Positions 1 to 9,269 of a stretch of 64,000 bases of DNA are shown here, one piece after another (within the stretch, counting starts at the first letter, position 1; every line of letters starts with the position of its first letter). The stretch lies in the NCBI GenBank assembly GCA_938005545.1, contig CALKXV010000009.1, positions 294,936 to 358,935 of the forward strand. Direction: 5' to 3'. The notes beneath the pieces were generated by a model. The model did no database searches. It was not told the DNA's origin and was given only the letters and a program-made list of their open reading frames with translations. Made by a program: the position numbers and the translations under genes. The DNA is from an uncultured Paracoccaceae bacterium (GTDB lineage: Bacteria; Pseudomonadota; Alphaproteobacteria; Rhodobacterales; Rhodobacteraceae).

Positions 1-626
1 ATGTCGACAAAGGGGACAGCCCCGGTTTTTTCCAACAGATCAGCAACTTGGCCCCATTGTTCCTTTGTCAGGTTGGCACCAGTTGGATTGTGACAACAGC
101 CATGCAGCAAAACCAGGTCGCCCGCCTTCGCCTCTTTCAAATCGGTCAGCATGCCGTCGAAATTCACACCACGCGTCGCGTTGTCGAAGTAGCGATATTC
201 CCGCATCGGAATGCCAAGGTATTTCACAATCGTCAGATGGTTCGGCCACGTCGGTGACGACACCCAAACCGTCGTCCCCGCTTCGGCATAACGCGCCAAT
301 TCCAAACCTTGTCGGATCGCCCCAGTGCCACCGGGCGTTCCGGCCGCTGCCACCCTGTCAGCACTTATGCTGTCGCCAAGTATCAGATCGCGCAAGGCTG
401 TGGTAAAGGCCGGGTCTCCAACCAAACTCGTATAGCTTTTCGTCTGCTGTTCTTCGACCAAACGCCGCTCGGCGCTTTTCACGGCCCGCATAACAGGCGT
501 CACACCTTCAGCATTTTTGTAAACACCCACGCCCAGATCGATCTTTTGCGTGCGCGTGTCCTCGCGGAACATCTGCATCAGCTCAAGAATTTTATCGGGC
601 GGTTGGGGTGTCAGATCGGTCAGCAT
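1..626 (-). CDS. aromatic-amino-acid/aspartate aminotransferase (C-terminal part cut by window edge)
   Basis: Class I pyridoxal-phosphate aminotransferase, which moves the amino group of aspartate or aromatic amino acids to 2-oxoglutarate. I translated the minus strand from the ATG at 626 and found an open frame to the window edge, giving about 208 residues from the N-terminus. The start carries the class I signature DLGVGVYKN followed by TPVMRAVKSAE. Further on is HGCCHNPTGANLT, the HxCCHNPTG motif around the cofactor site. The catalytic lysine lies beyond the edge. It sits 9 bp downstream of the GNAT gene on the same strand. AspC and TyrB types cannot be separated from this half. Confidence 0.88.
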   Translation of the reverse strand, partial: MLTDLTPQPPDKILELMQMFREDTRTQKIDLGVGVYKNAEGVTPVMRAVKSAERRLVEEQQTKSYTSLVGDPAFTTALRDLILGDSISADRVAAAGTPGGTGAIRQGLELARYAEAGTTVWVSSPTWPNHLTIVKYLGIPMREYRYFDNATRGVNFDGMLTDLKEAKAGDLVLLHGCCHNPTGANLTKEQWGQVADLLEKTGAVPFVD

Positions 627-635
627 CTCATGTCC

Positions 636-1202
636 TTAAGTCGGTATGCGCGATAGGTCGCGGTCGCGGGTCAGAATGCGCGTCTTTTCTTCCCGTCGGA
701 CCGGCATGAACCCCTTTTTCTGGTAAAGCGCAAGAGCACGGGGATGATCAAGCGTGCAGGTATTCACTGTTAGCTTTTTCATACCTTCGCGATCCCAGGC
801 CGTCAGGATCGCGGTTTTCAAAAGCCACCCGCCCAAGCCGCGTCCCACGGCCTCGGGCACCATGCCGAAATAGGAAAGGTCGCAGACACCATCGCCCTGG
901 TCTTCCAACATAAAAAAACCTTGTGGCCAGCCACGATCCAACAGTGTGTAAAGCGTCATCTTCTCATTGGTCAGCCAGCGCACAATGTCGTCATGTTCCC
1001 ATGTGTGGATTTCTTCCCAGGCGTAATCCCGCCCGACCACATCATAGAGCGTCAAAAACCACCAAACGGGCGGTTTCTCAGCCCGAAGCAAAGCCGCAGT
1101 CGACCCAAGCGGTAAATGCGGCCAGTCAAACGTCGGGCAATCATTCATCTCAAGGTATGTGATCGTGTAATCGACTTCGGTGCCAGCTTTCTGGAGTGTC
1201 AT
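636..1202 (-). CDS. GNAT-family N-acetyltransferase
   Basis: A 188-residue protein with a GNAT fold in its second half. The acetyl-CoA loop is seen as GMVPEAVGRGLGGWLL (about residues 117-132), followed by the family's usual TVNTCTLDHPRALALYQKKGF segment, where Asn and Tyr typically line the active site. The substrate is unknown. The start codon overlaps the sseA stop as ATGA, so translation is probably coupled to sseA. The N-terminal 100 residues are rich in Trp and acidic residues and show no motif I recognise. Confidence 0.82.
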   Translation of the reverse strand: MTLQKAGTEVDYTITYLEMNDCPTFDWPHLPLGSTAALLRAEKPPVWWFLTLYDVVGRDYAWEEIHTWEHDDIVRWLTNEKMTLYTLLDRGWPQGFFMLEDQGDGVCDLSYFGMVPEAVGRGLGGWLLKTAILTAWDREGMKKLTVNTCTLDHPRALALYQKKGFMPVRREEKTRILTRDRDLSRIPT

Positions 1203-2047
1203 CCTCGTTCAACCCGCAAATCGTCGTACATGCCCCACTCGGCCCATGACCCATCGTAAAGCGCGTGGTTCTGGTGACCCATCCGTTCCAAAGCAAGACT
1301 TATGATGGCCGCTGTCACACCTGACCCACAACTTGTAATCGCCGGTTTGCTCAGATCGATGTTGGCACCCTCAAAAACCGCTTTTAAATCATCTGCTGTC
1401 TTCATCGTACCATTGCTGTTCAATAACTTCTGATAAGGCAGCGACTTTGATCCCGGAATGTGACCCGCGCGCAGACCTTGGCGCGGCTCAGGTTCTTCGC
1501 CGCGAAATCGTGCCACAGGTCGCGCGTCGATGATTTCGTAATCGCCCAACTTGGAAGCCGCAGCGACTTGAGTGACATCTTTCACAAGCTGGTTTTGAAA
1601 ACTGACCGTGATGTGCCGGTCGCGCATAATGGGCGGTTTATCTTCCGTTGTATGGCCTTCGGCCCGCCATTTTGGCAAGCCACCATCCAGAACAGCGATG
1701 TCTGACTTCCCCATCAAACGGAACAACCACCACACGCGAGCCGCAGAAAAAATCCCGGCCCCATCGTACACCACAACCTGATGACCATCGCCCACGCCCA
1801 TGGCGCGCATCCGGCTGATGAATTTTTCGACGGGCGGCACCATATGGGGCAAATCCGAACGATGATCGCTGATGTCGTCAATGTCGAAGAACCGCGCACC
1901 GGGGATATGTGCCGCCTCATATTCAGAGCGTGCGTCCCGGTTCATCGCAGGTAAGTACCATGACGCATCGAACACCCGTAAATCGGGATCGCCCAGATGG
2001 TCAGCCAACCACTTGGTCGAGACAAGGATTTTGGGATCATCCGCCAT
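1199..2047 (-). CDS. sseA: 3-mercaptopyruvate sulfurtransferase
   Basis: A two-rhodanese-domain enzyme that transfers sulfur from 3-mercaptopyruvate to thiol or cyanide acceptors. The N-terminal domain opens with LVSTKWLADHLGDPDLRVFDASWYL. The C-terminal domain carries the active loop CGSGVTA with the catalytic Cys near residue 240. CGSGVT is typical of mercaptopyruvate sulfurtransferases, whereas thiosulfate enzymes have CRKGVT. I chose ATG at 2047, three codons inside a GTG at 2056, because an AAAGG ribosome site lies 8 bases before it. It leads a minus-strand run with the GNAT gene and the aminotransferase. Confidence 0.9.
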   Translation of the reverse strand: MADDPKILVSTKWLADHLGDPDLRVFDASWYLPAMNRDARSEYEAAHIPGARFFDIDDISDHRSDLPHMVPPVEKFISRMRAMGVGDGHQVVVYDGAGIFSAARVWWLFRLMGKSDIAVLDGGLPKWRAEGHTTEDKPPIMRDRHITVSFQNQLVKDVTQVAAASKLGDYEIIDARPVARFRGEEPEPRQGLRAGHIPGSKSLPYQKLLNSNGTMKTADDLKAVFEGANIDLSKPAITSCGSGVTAAIISLALERMGHQNHALYDGSWAEWGMYDDLRVERG

Positions 2048-2172
2048 AAGACGCACCTTTGTTTGCTTGCTTCCTGCTAAGGCGTCGGGCCACGGGTGGC
2101 AAGAGTTGCGCGCGATTGTCGGGGCTACGTGCTTGCGTTAATGTATCGGAAAAACAAGGAGAGCAGTGGGGC

Positions 2173-3180
2173 GTGACCGTTCTGGCGAAATACCAGCGGC
2201 TTGAAGCCGAAGGCGTCTGGCGCGCGCAACCAGACGCGCAGCGCCGTGACGTGATCGTTTCGATTGGCGATGCGACCATCACGATTGGGGCCGCCAATGG
2301 CACGGCTTTGACGCATTGGTCCTTACCTGCGATCGAACGGTTGAACCCCGGCGAACGCCCGGCTCTTTATCAACCGGGCGAAGACTCGTCGGAAACTTTG
2401 GAAATCGCTGAAGCCGAGATGATTGACGCTGTGGAAGAGGTGTTGAAGTCCATTCGTCGCGGCCATCAACGCCCCGGTCGGTTCGTGAATTTGGTCACCC
2501 TTGGCGTTGGTATTGCGATCCTTGTGGCCGCGGTGATTTGGCTGCCCGGTGCGATCATTCGCTATACCGCTTCGCTGGTTCCCGATGTGGCAAGGGTGAC
2601 CATTGGCGCACAATTGTTGACCGAAATGGACCGGGTCGCCGGAATGCCCTGTGCCGCACCATCCGGGTTGCGTGCGCTGGACAAGCTTGAGGCCCGGCTG
2701 TTTGACGACCCATCGAACCAGCTTGTTGTTTTGCCTTCTGCGTTAAAGGACACAGCCCACTTGCCGGGGGGTACCATCCTGATCGCCCACACCTTGGTCG
2801 AGGATTTCGAAACGCCCGACGTGGTGGCCGGATACGTTCTGGCAGAAGACTTACGGCGCGAAAAAGAAGACCCCCTGGCGCGTCTTCTGGAATTCGCAGG
2901 TCTGCGCGCCGCCCTGGTTCTTTTGTCGCAAGGCAAACTGCCCGAAGCGTCACTGAAACGCATGGCAGAAGGCGTGATTTCCAAAGACCCCGTCCAAGTC
3001 ATGGACACCGACTTGATCGCGCGACTGAACGCCGCCGCCGTTCCGGCAGAAGCCTACGCCTTCGCACGCGACTTCTCTGGCGAAACCACGACCGATTTGT
3101 TGCAAGGGACCGCACCCGCCTCGGCCCCGATCCTTGAGGATGGTGACTGGATTGCGCTTCAGCGGATTTGCGAAGAATAA
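2173..3180 (+). CDS. membrane-anchored M48-peptidase-like protein lacking the HExxH motif
   Basis: A 335-residue protein of unknown function. The start is taken as GTG 2173 because AGGAG (2157-2161) precedes it; the frame is open further upstream but shows no ribosome site. One membrane segment lies at about residues 107-130. The region after it resembles the M48 peptidase core: HLPGGTILI (about 197-204) matches the PGGyI segment, and VVAGYVLAEDLRRE (217-230) sits where those enzymes have AAVLAHExxH. The zinc-binding histidines and glutamate are absent, so it should not be an active zinc protease. The M48 relationship is my inference from pattern only. It is divergent from sseA and convergent with upp. 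Confidence 0.6.
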   Translation: MTVLAKYQRLEAEGVWRAQPDAQRRDVIVSIGDATITIGAANGTALTHWSLPAIERLNPGERPALYQPGEDSSETLEIAEAEMIDAVEEVLKSIRRGHQRPGRFVNLVTLGVGIAILVAAVIWLPGAIIRYTASLVPDVARVTIGAQLLTEMDRVAGMPCAAPSGLRALDKLEARLFDDPSNQLVVLPSALKDTAHLPGGTILIAHTLVEDFETPDVVAGYVLAEDLRREKEDPLARLLEFAGLRAALVLLSQGKLPEASLKRMAEGVISKDPVQVMDTDLIARLNAAAVPAEAYAFARDFSGETTTDLLQGTAPASAPILEDGDWIALQRICEE

Positions 3181-3187
3181 CGGCGGT

Positions 3188-3820
3188 TTACTTCGTTCCA
3201 AACATTCGGTCGCCCGCGTCGCCCAAGCCCGGAACGATATAGCCTTTTTCGTTCAAGCGTTCATCCACCGCAGCCGTCACAATGGGAACATCCGGATGTG
3301 CTTCGTGCATCCGAGCAATTCCCTCTGGGGCTGCCAAAAGGCAGAGAAAGCGAATGTTCGTGGCCCCTTCTTCCTTGATCAGGTCGATGGCCGCGGCCGA
3401 ACTGTTGCCAGTTGCCAGCATCGGGTCGACTGCAATAACCAGCCGGTCGGAAATTTCGCCGGGTAATTTGCAGTAATATTGTACGGGTTCCAGCGTCTCC
3501 TCGTCACGGTAAAGCCCAACAAAACCCACCCGAGCCGACGGGATCAGATCGAGCATCCCGTCCAAAAGACCATTGCCCGCCCGCAGGATCGACACCAAGG
3601 CGAGCTTTCGGCCATCCAACACGGGCGCATCCATCTCTTGCAGCGGGGTTTCGATCCGTCGCGTTGTCATGTCCAGATTGCGCGTCACCTCATAGGCCAG
3701 AAGCGTGCTGATCTCGCGCAGAAGCTGGCGGAAAACGGCTGTGGGCGTTCCGACATCGCGCATCAGGGTTAGTTTGTGTTGCACCAGCGGATGGTCAACG
3801 ATTGTCAGCTTGCCGCTCAT
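3188..3820 (-). CDS. upp: uracil phosphoribosyltransferase
   Basis: Converts uracil and PRPP to UMP in pyrimidine salvage. Length (210 residues) and sequence fit the family throughout: the N-terminal [15 protein letters not shown], the [15 protein letters not shown] segment, the PRPP loop [14 protein letters not shown] (about 131-144) and the C-terminal [25 protein letters not shown]. It is last in the cdd-deoA-deoB-upp run, 18 bp after deoB. The operon can therefore recover both the ribose phosphate and the base released from pyrimidine nucleosides. Confidence 0.97.
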   Translation of the reverse strand: MSGKLTIVDHPLVQHKLTLMRDVGTPTAVFRQLLREISTLLAYEVTRNLDMTTRRIETPLQEMDAPVLDGRKLALVSILRAGNGLLDGMLDLIPSARVGFVGLYRDEETLEPVQYYCKLPGEISDRLVIAVDPMLATGNSSAAAIDLIKEEGATNIRFLCLLAAPEGIARMHEAHPDVPIVTAAVDERLNEKGYIVPGLGDAGDRMFGTK

Positions 3821-3838
3821 GATTATTTCCTTTTCGTG

Positions 3839-5044
3839 TCACAGAAAACTTTTGCCGGGCCCACGATTGGGAACGCCAAGATGATCCGCAATCGACGCAC
3901 TGACGTCGGCGAACGCAACGTGTCCGATGGGTTTCTGGCCGACGCCAAATCCGACAACGGGCACGCGTTCGCGGGTATGGTCTGTGCCCACCCAGGTCGG
4001 ATCGTTGCCGTGGTCTGCGGTGAATAATATCAGATCACCCGACCGCATGTTATCAAGAACGCGTGGCAGTTCCGCATCGAACCATTCCAGCGCTCGGGCA
4101 TAGCCTGACACGTCGCGGCGATGGCCATAGATTGAGTCGAATTCCACGAAATTGGCAAATGTCAGGCTGCCGTCTTCTACGGTTTTCGTCAGATCAACCA
4201 GATGGCTCATCAGATCGGCATCTGGTCCCTTCACGACGTCGTCTATCCCTTGCATCGAGAAAATATCGCCAATCTTTCCAACGGCATGCACTTTTCCACC
4301 TGCGTCGGACACCCAATCACAAAGTGTGGGTTCAGGCGTTTTAATGGCGTAGTCTTTCCGGTTTGATGTCCGTTGAAACCCACCAATGTCGCCAAGAAAG
4401 GGCCGCGCAATGACACGGCCAACACGTTTGTCATGCAGCATCGGCGCAAGCTCCCGACACAGGGTCAACAACCGGTCGAGCCCGAATTGATCTTCGTGGG
4501 CGGCGATCTGAAGAACGCTGTCTGCGGAGGTGTAAACAATCGGCCAACCGGACTTCAGATGTTCGGCCCCAAATCTGTCGATGATTTCCGTTCCGCTGCC
4601 ATGGCAATTTCCCAGAACGCCGTCTGTGCCCGACAAGCGGGTGATCTCCTTCGTGATCTCGGGTGGCAAAGCAGGGGTCATGTCGGGGAAGTAATGCCAA
4701 TCCCATGGCACCGGAACACCGGCCAATTCCCAATGCCCGGAAGGGGTGTCTTTGCCTTTGGAAACCTCGGTCGCCGCCCCCCACAGCCCGTTTGGCGTCG
4801 GAAAATTGGCGGGTAAGGTATCGTTGGCCAAAAGCGCAGCGGCCCCAAGACCCAAACCGTCAAGGTTCGGGATGTGAAGCGCGCCGTTGCGCCCTTCGTT
4901 CGCGGCACCGGACAGGCAGGCTTCGACGATGTGCCCAAACGTGTTGGCGCCTGTGTCTGGAACATTGCCGTTAAAGAATTGATCCGCATCTGGCGCGCCG
5001 CCAATTCCGACGCTGTCCAGAACCACAAGGAATGCGCGCGCCAT
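3839..5044 (-). CDS. deoB: phosphopentomutase
   Basis: Interconverts (deoxy)ribose 1-phosphate and 5-phosphate, feeding nucleoside sugars into central metabolism. It is a 401-residue alkaline-phosphatase-superfamily protein. The N-terminal metal site is FLVVLDSVGIGGAPDA, and the second metal cluster is seen in LILFTADHGNDPTWVGTDHTRE near residue 345. Its ATG overlaps the deoA stop by one base (TGATG), so the two are translationally coupled. The order cdd-deoA-deoB-upp gives a complete route from cytidine or deoxycytidine to sugar phosphate and UMP. Confidence 0.97.
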   Translation of the reverse strand: MARAFLVVLDSVGIGGAPDADQFFNGNVPDTGANTFGHIVEACLSGAANEGRNGALHIPNLDGLGLGAAALLANDTLPANFPTPNGLWGAATEVSKGKDTPSGHWELAGVPVPWDWHYFPDMTPALPPEITKEITRLSGTDGVLGNCHGSGTEIIDRFGAEHLKSGWPIVYTSADSVLQIAAHEDQFGLDRLLTLCRELAPMLHDKRVGRVIARPFLGDIGGFQRTSNRKDYAIKTPEPTLCDWVSDAGGKVHAVGKIGDIFSMQGIDDVVKGPDADLMSHLVDLTKTVEDGSLTFANFVEFDSIYGHRRDVSGYARALEWFDAELPRVLDNMRSGDLILFTADHGNDPTWVGTDHTRERVPVVGFGVGQKPIGHVAFADVSASIADHLGVPNRGPGKSFL

Positions 5045-6345
5045 CAGTCGATCCTGTCGATGACAAGCGGTGGAGAAACAATCGGATCGCCCAGTTGAAT
5101 GGCATCAAGGTAAGCACGCTCGGCAGCAACTGCGGTTTTCTCGTTCCCAGCATGAAGGCGGGCAATGGGTTGACCCTTTTCAACCTTTTCGCCCAATCCG
5201 ATCATATCTGAAAATCCGACAGATGGTTCGATGCGGTCCCCTTCCCGCATCCGACCACCACCCAGCCGTACAACGGCCATGCCAATCTTGTGGCCATCCA
5301 TCGCGTTCAGGGTTCCAGTGACAGGCGCGGCAATTTCGCGAATGACATTTGCCTCAGGCAGTCGCGCGCGCCAGTCATTGCTGAAGTTTTTTGGTCCGCC
5401 CAAGGCAGAAATCATCGCGTCAAAGGAGGCTGCTGCTGCGCCCGATTGTAACGCGTCGCGCAACTTAACGGCGGCAACTTCGCGTGCGGTTTCGACATCG
5501 GCAAGCACCAACAATTCGGCCCCAAGCGCCAGTGTCAAATCGACAAGTCGCGAATTTCGGGGTTCGGTCAGCGCCCGCATCACTTCAACGACCTCAAGCG
5601 CGTTGCCTGCCGCAGGGGCCAAAGGTTGGTCCATGTCAGTGATCAATGCGACCGTGGGACAGCCCGCGCCCTTTGCCGTTGCCACCAGGGATTTGGCCAA
5701 AATGCGCGCATCTTCGGTGGACTTCATGAAGGCGCCGGAACCGCATTTCACATCCAATATCAGCGCATCAAGCCCGGTTGCCAGTTTCTTCGACAGGATC
5801 GATGCGGTAATCAGATCAACGCTTTCGACCGTTCCGGTTACATCGCGAACGGCGTAGAGGCGCTTGTCGGCAGGAGCGATACGGCCAGTCGCCGATACGA
5901 TGGCGCTGCCGGTTTCGTCGATAATTTTTCGGAAACGCGCTTCGTCAATTGTGGTCGAAACGCCGGGGATCGCTTCCAGTTTGTCCAACGTGCCCCCGGT
6001 GTGGCCCAAGCCACGGCCCGAGATCATCGGGTTCGCAACACCAGCTGACGCGAGCAACGGCGACAGCAAAAGCGAAACGCAATCCCCTATGCCGCCGGTC
6101 GAATGTTTATCGATCACCGGACGGTCGATGTCCCACCTCAGCACGTCGCCGCTGTCGCGCATGGCCAGCGTCAGTGCCACACGGCCTTCTTCCGAAAGTC
6201 CCCGCAGGCAAACGGCCATCGCAAAAGCCCCGGCCTGCGCATCAGAGACCGCGCCGCCTGCCAATCCGGCGGCGAACCAGTTCAGTTCTGCCTGCGTTGG
6301 TTCGTCATCGCCTCGCAGTTTTTCGATGATTGCGCGCGCTTCCAT
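5044..6345 (-). CDS. deoA: thymidine phosphorylase
   Basis: Phosphorolysis of thymidine or deoxyuridine to base and deoxyribose 1-phosphate. The 433-residue product starts MEARAIIEKLRG. A longer open frame reaches 6468, but it would read through the cdd coding region; ATG 6345 begins one base after the cdd stop. Family marks are the phosphate-binding KHSTGGIGD, the GRGLGHTGGTLDKLE segment, and DVKCGSGAFM. It lies between cdd and deoB in the salvage operon. Confidence 0.96.
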   Translation of the reverse strand: MEARAIIEKLRGDDEPTQAELNWFAAGLAGGAVSDAQAGAFAMAVCLRGLSEEGRVALTLAMRDSGDVLRWDIDRPVIDKHSTGGIGDCVSLLLSPLLASAGVANPMISGRGLGHTGGTLDKLEAIPGVSTTIDEARFRKIIDETGSAIVSATGRIAPADKRLYAVRDVTGTVESVDLITASILSKKLATGLDALILDVKCGSGAFMKSTEDARILAKSLVATAKGAGCPTVALITDMDQPLAPAAGNALEVVEVMRALTEPRNSRLVDLTLALGAELLVLADVETAREVAAVKLRDALQSGAAAASFDAMISALGGPKNFSNDWRARLPEANVIREIAAPVTGTLNAMDGHKIGMAVVRLGGGRMREGDRIEPSVGFSDMIGLGEKVEKGQPIARLHAGNEKTAVAAERAYLDAIQLGDPIVSPPLVIDRID

Positions 6346-6346
6346 G

Positions 6347-6739
6347 TCAGGCGTTGTCCATCTGGGCTTTGACGAAAGCGCCGGGCAACAAATCGGCGAC
6401 CGCCATGATCGTTTGTTCGCCGGAAAGCGACGCCATGGTGATCTTGGCCTCGGGAGCCGCAAATTCAAACAGCTTTTGCCTGCACCCGCCGCAGGGTGTT
6501 ACGGGAACCGGGCTGTCTGCAATGACAGCGATTTCTGTGATCTGGGTATCGCCACCTGCAATCATCGCTGCAATCGCGCCCGCTTCGGCACAGGTGCCTT
6601 CTGGATAAGCGACGTTTTCGACGTTGCAGCCCACATAAACAGCACCGGACTTTGCCGTTAAAGCCACACCAACTTTGAAATTGGAATAGGGGGCATAGGC
6701 GTTTTCTCGTACGGCCTTGGCGGCGTCGATCAAGCTCAT
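6347..6739 (-). CDS. cdd: cytidine deaminase
   Basis: Deaminates cytidine and deoxycytidine to uridine and deoxyuridine. The 130-residue length is normal for the homotetrameric zinc enzyme. The active site shows as TCAEAGAI (zinc Cys and catalytic Glu) and PCGGCRQKLFEF (the other two zinc cysteines). The start ATG 6739 is supported by AAAGGA upstream; a longer open frame to 6838 has no ribosome site and no family similarity. It is first in the cdd-deoA-deoB-upp operon and is divergent from the malic enzyme gene. Confidence 0.95.
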   Translation of the reverse strand: MSLIDAAKAVRENAYAPYSNFKVGVALTAKSGAVYVGCNVENVAYPEGTCAEAGAIAAMIAGGDTQITEIAVIADSPVPVTPCGGCRQKLFEFAAPEAKITMASLSGEQTIMAVADLLPGAFVKAQMDNA

Positions 6740-6887
6740 CACAGATGTTCCTTTGTTTTGATCAAACTGGCCCGCCGAAAGAGCGAAGGCAAGTGGTCTG
6801 CGGGCTTGCCCCCAAGCGAAGTTCGAAGCAAAGTGCAAACATCGCAGTTTTGCTCTAATTGCAAGAGGCTGTATGTAAGATAAAAAA

Positions 6888-6907
6888 GTAGTTTAACGTT
6901 AAACTAC
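6888..6907. promoter_or_regulatory. perfect 20-bp palindrome in front of the malic enzyme gene (candidate operator)
   Basis: The sequence GTAGTTTAACGTTAAACTAC is its own reverse complement over 20 bases. It lies between the divergent cdd and malic enzyme genes and ends 17 bases before the malic enzyme ATG. A central CG flanked by AT-rich arms is typical of operators for LacI-family repressors. No regulator gene is adjacent, so a regulator acting from elsewhere is inferred. Confidence 0.55.
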
Positions 6908-6924
6908 CTGTCGGGAGGGACAGA

Positions 6925-9207
6925 ATGTCAGATGATCCGCGCGAAACTGCGCTCCGACAGGCGGCACTAAACTACCACGAATTTCCCAAGCCCGGAAAGC
7001 TTGAAATCCGCGCAACCAAGCCGCTCGCCAACGGGCGCGATCTTGCTCTTGCCTACAGCCCCGGTGTCGCTGAGGCCTGCCTTGAGATCAAAGCTGATCC
7101 CATGACGGCCAGCCGCTACACGTCGCGCGGGAACATGGTGGCCGTTGTGACAAATGGTTCGGCTGTGTTGGGACTTGGAAATATTGGCGCGCTTGCGTCG
7201 AAGCCCGTCATGGAAGGCAAGGCTGTTCTTTTTAAGAATTTTGCCAATATCGATTGCTTTGACATCGAATTGAACGAGAGCGATCCAGAAAAGCTGGCTG
7301 ACATCGTCTGCGCTTTGGAACCCACGTTCGGTGCAATCAACCTTGAAGACATCAAATCGCCCGACTGCTTCATTGTGGAAAAGCTTTGCAAAGAGCGGAT
7401 GAACATTCCCGTCTTTCACGATGATCAGCACGGAACGGCCATCGTTGTGGGCGCTGCGGCGACCAATGCGTTGCACGTTGCCGGAAAGAAATTCGAAGAT
7501 ATCAAGGTCGTCTCGACTGGCGGCGGGGCCGCAGGGATTGCGTGTTTGAACATGCTTTTGAAACTGGGCGTGAAACGCGAAAACGTCTGGCTTTGTGATC
7601 TTGAAGGATTGGTTCACGAAGGACGCGAATCCGACATGACGCCGCAAAAGGCCGACTATGCACAGCCGGGTGGTGCGCGTGGATTGATCGATGTTATTCC
7701 AGACGCCGATCTTTTTCTTGGCCTGTCGGGCCCGGGTGTTTTGACCCAAGACATGGTGAAAACCATGGCAAAGGCACCGATTATTTTTGCGCTTGCCAAC
7801 CCAGACCCTGAAATTTCCCCAGATGATGCGCGCGCGGTGGCCCCGGACGCGATCATCGCCACTGGCCGATCCGACGTGCCAAACCAAGTCAATAACGTGC
7901 TCTGTTTTCCCTTCATTTTCCGCGGTGCACTGGACGTTGGCGCAACTGTGATCAACGATGAAATGAAGCTGGCCTGTGTCGATGGAATCGCCCGATTGGC
8001 CCGCGCTGCAACAAGCGCTGAAGCCGCCGCTGCCTATAAGGGCGAAGAGATGACGTTTGGTCGCAACTATCTGATTCCAAAGGCATTTGATCCTCGCTTG
8101 ATGAGCGTGGTTGCCTCTGCAGTCGCGCAGGCCGCCATGGAAACAGGCGTGGCAACGCGCCCGCTCGACGACATTGAAGCCTATCGCAGCGATCTGGATG
8201 CGGCCGTCTACAAGTCCAGCATGGTCATGCGCCCGGTCTTTGAAGCCGCCGAAACCTCAAGCCGACGCATTGTCTTTGCTGAGGGTGAAAATGAAAGCGT
8301 TCTGCGGGCGTCAGCTGCCATGATTGAGGATATGGTCGACAAGCCGATCCTGATCGGACGTCCCGAGGTTATCGAAAGCCGGATCGAACGATTGGGCCTT
8401 CCCGTGTCAGTGAACGATCAGTTCGAAATCGTGAACCCGGAAAACGATCCAAGATATCGGGATTATTGGACGACCTATCACGAGTTGATGCAGCGAAAGG
8501 GCGTAACGCCGGAATTGTCCCGCGCGATCATGCGCACCAACACCACAGCCATCGCTGCTGTGATGGTGCATCGCGGCGAGGCCGACAGTTTGATTTGTGG
8601 CACCTTTGGGCAATACCTTTGGCATCTGCGTTATGTGCAACAGGTACTGGCAACCGAAGGCAGACATCCGATCGGCGCGCTTAGCCTTCTTTTGCTGGAA
8701 GACGGTCCGCTTTTCATCGCCGATACGCATGTGCATCCCGAACCGACATCGGAACAGATAGCCGAAGTCGTCATAGGTGCTGCGCGCCATGTCCGCCGTT
8801 TTGGTCATACGCCGAAAATTGCGCTTTGCAGTCACAGCCAATTCGGTAATCTCGATTGCGACACTGGGCGGCGTATGCGGGGTGCGCTCGACATTTTGGA
8901 TTCTGAGCCTCGCGATTTCGACTATGAGGGTGAAATGCATACCGATACCGCGCTCGACATCGATATTCGTGAACGCATCATGCCAAACGCGCGCTTCGAA
9001 GGACCGGCCAACGTATTGGTTTTTGCGAACACTGATGCGGCATCCGCCGTGCGAAACGTGTTGAAGATAAAGGCCAGCGGGTTGGAAGTTGGCCCCATTC
9101 TGATGGGTATGGCAAACCGCGCGCACATCGTGACGCCGTCGATTACTGCGCGTGGACTGCATAACATTTCGGCTTTGGCCGGTACGCCCGTTGGACACTA
9201 CGGTTAG
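6925..9207 (+). CDS. maeB: NADP-dependent malic enzyme with C-terminal phosphotransacetylase-like domain
   Basis: Oxidative decarboxylation of malate to pyruvate. The 760-residue length matches the MaeB-type fusion. The N-terminal malic domain (about 1-420) has LAYSPGVAEACLEI, the FHDDQHGTAIVV metal/substrate segment and the nucleotide loop STGGGAAGIACL. The C-terminal part (about 430-760) resembles phosphate acetyltransferase; in this family it is usually regulatory rather than catalytic. A strong ribosome site GGGAGGG precedes the ATG. A 20-bp palindrome lies just upstream and probably controls it. Confidence 0.95.
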   Translation: MSDDPRETALRQAALNYHEFPKPGKLEIRATKPLANGRDLALAYSPGVAEACLEIKADPMTASRYTSRGNMVAVVTNGSAVLGLGNIGALASKPVMEGKAVLFKNFANIDCFDIELNESDPEKLADIVCALEPTFGAINLEDIKSPDCFIVEKLCKERMNIPVFHDDQHGTAIVVGAAATNALHVAGKKFEDIKVVSTGGGAAGIACLNMLLKLGVKRENVWLCDLEGLVHEGRESDMTPQKADYAQPGGARGLIDVIPDADLFLGLSGPGVLTQDMVKTMAKAPIIFALANPDPEISPDDARAVAPDAIIATGRSDVPNQVNNVLCFPFIFRGALDVGATVINDEMKLACVDGIARLARAATSAEAAAAYKGEEMTFGRNYLIPKAFDPRLMSVVASAVAQAAMETGVATRPLDDIEAYRSDLDAAVYKSSMVMRPVFEAAETSSRRIVFAEGENESVLRASAAMIEDMVDKPILIGRPEVIESRIERLGLPVSVNDQFEIVNPENDPRYRDYWTTYHELMQRKGVTPELSRAIMRTNTTAIAAVMVHRGEADSLICGTFGQYLWHLRYVQQVLATEGRHPIGALSLLLLEDGPLFIADTHVHPEPTSEQIAEVVIGAARHVRRFGHTPKIALCSHSQFGNLDCDTGRRMRGALDILDSEPRDFDYEGEMHTDTALDIDIRERIMPNARFEGPANVLVFANTDAASAVRNVLKIKASGLEVGPILMGMANRAHIVTPSITARGLHNISALAGTPVGHYG

Positions 9208-9269
9208 GCCCGTACACAAGAAATGCTGCACACTCAAAGCAAAGCATTGCCGCTAAAGAGGAACCCGTG

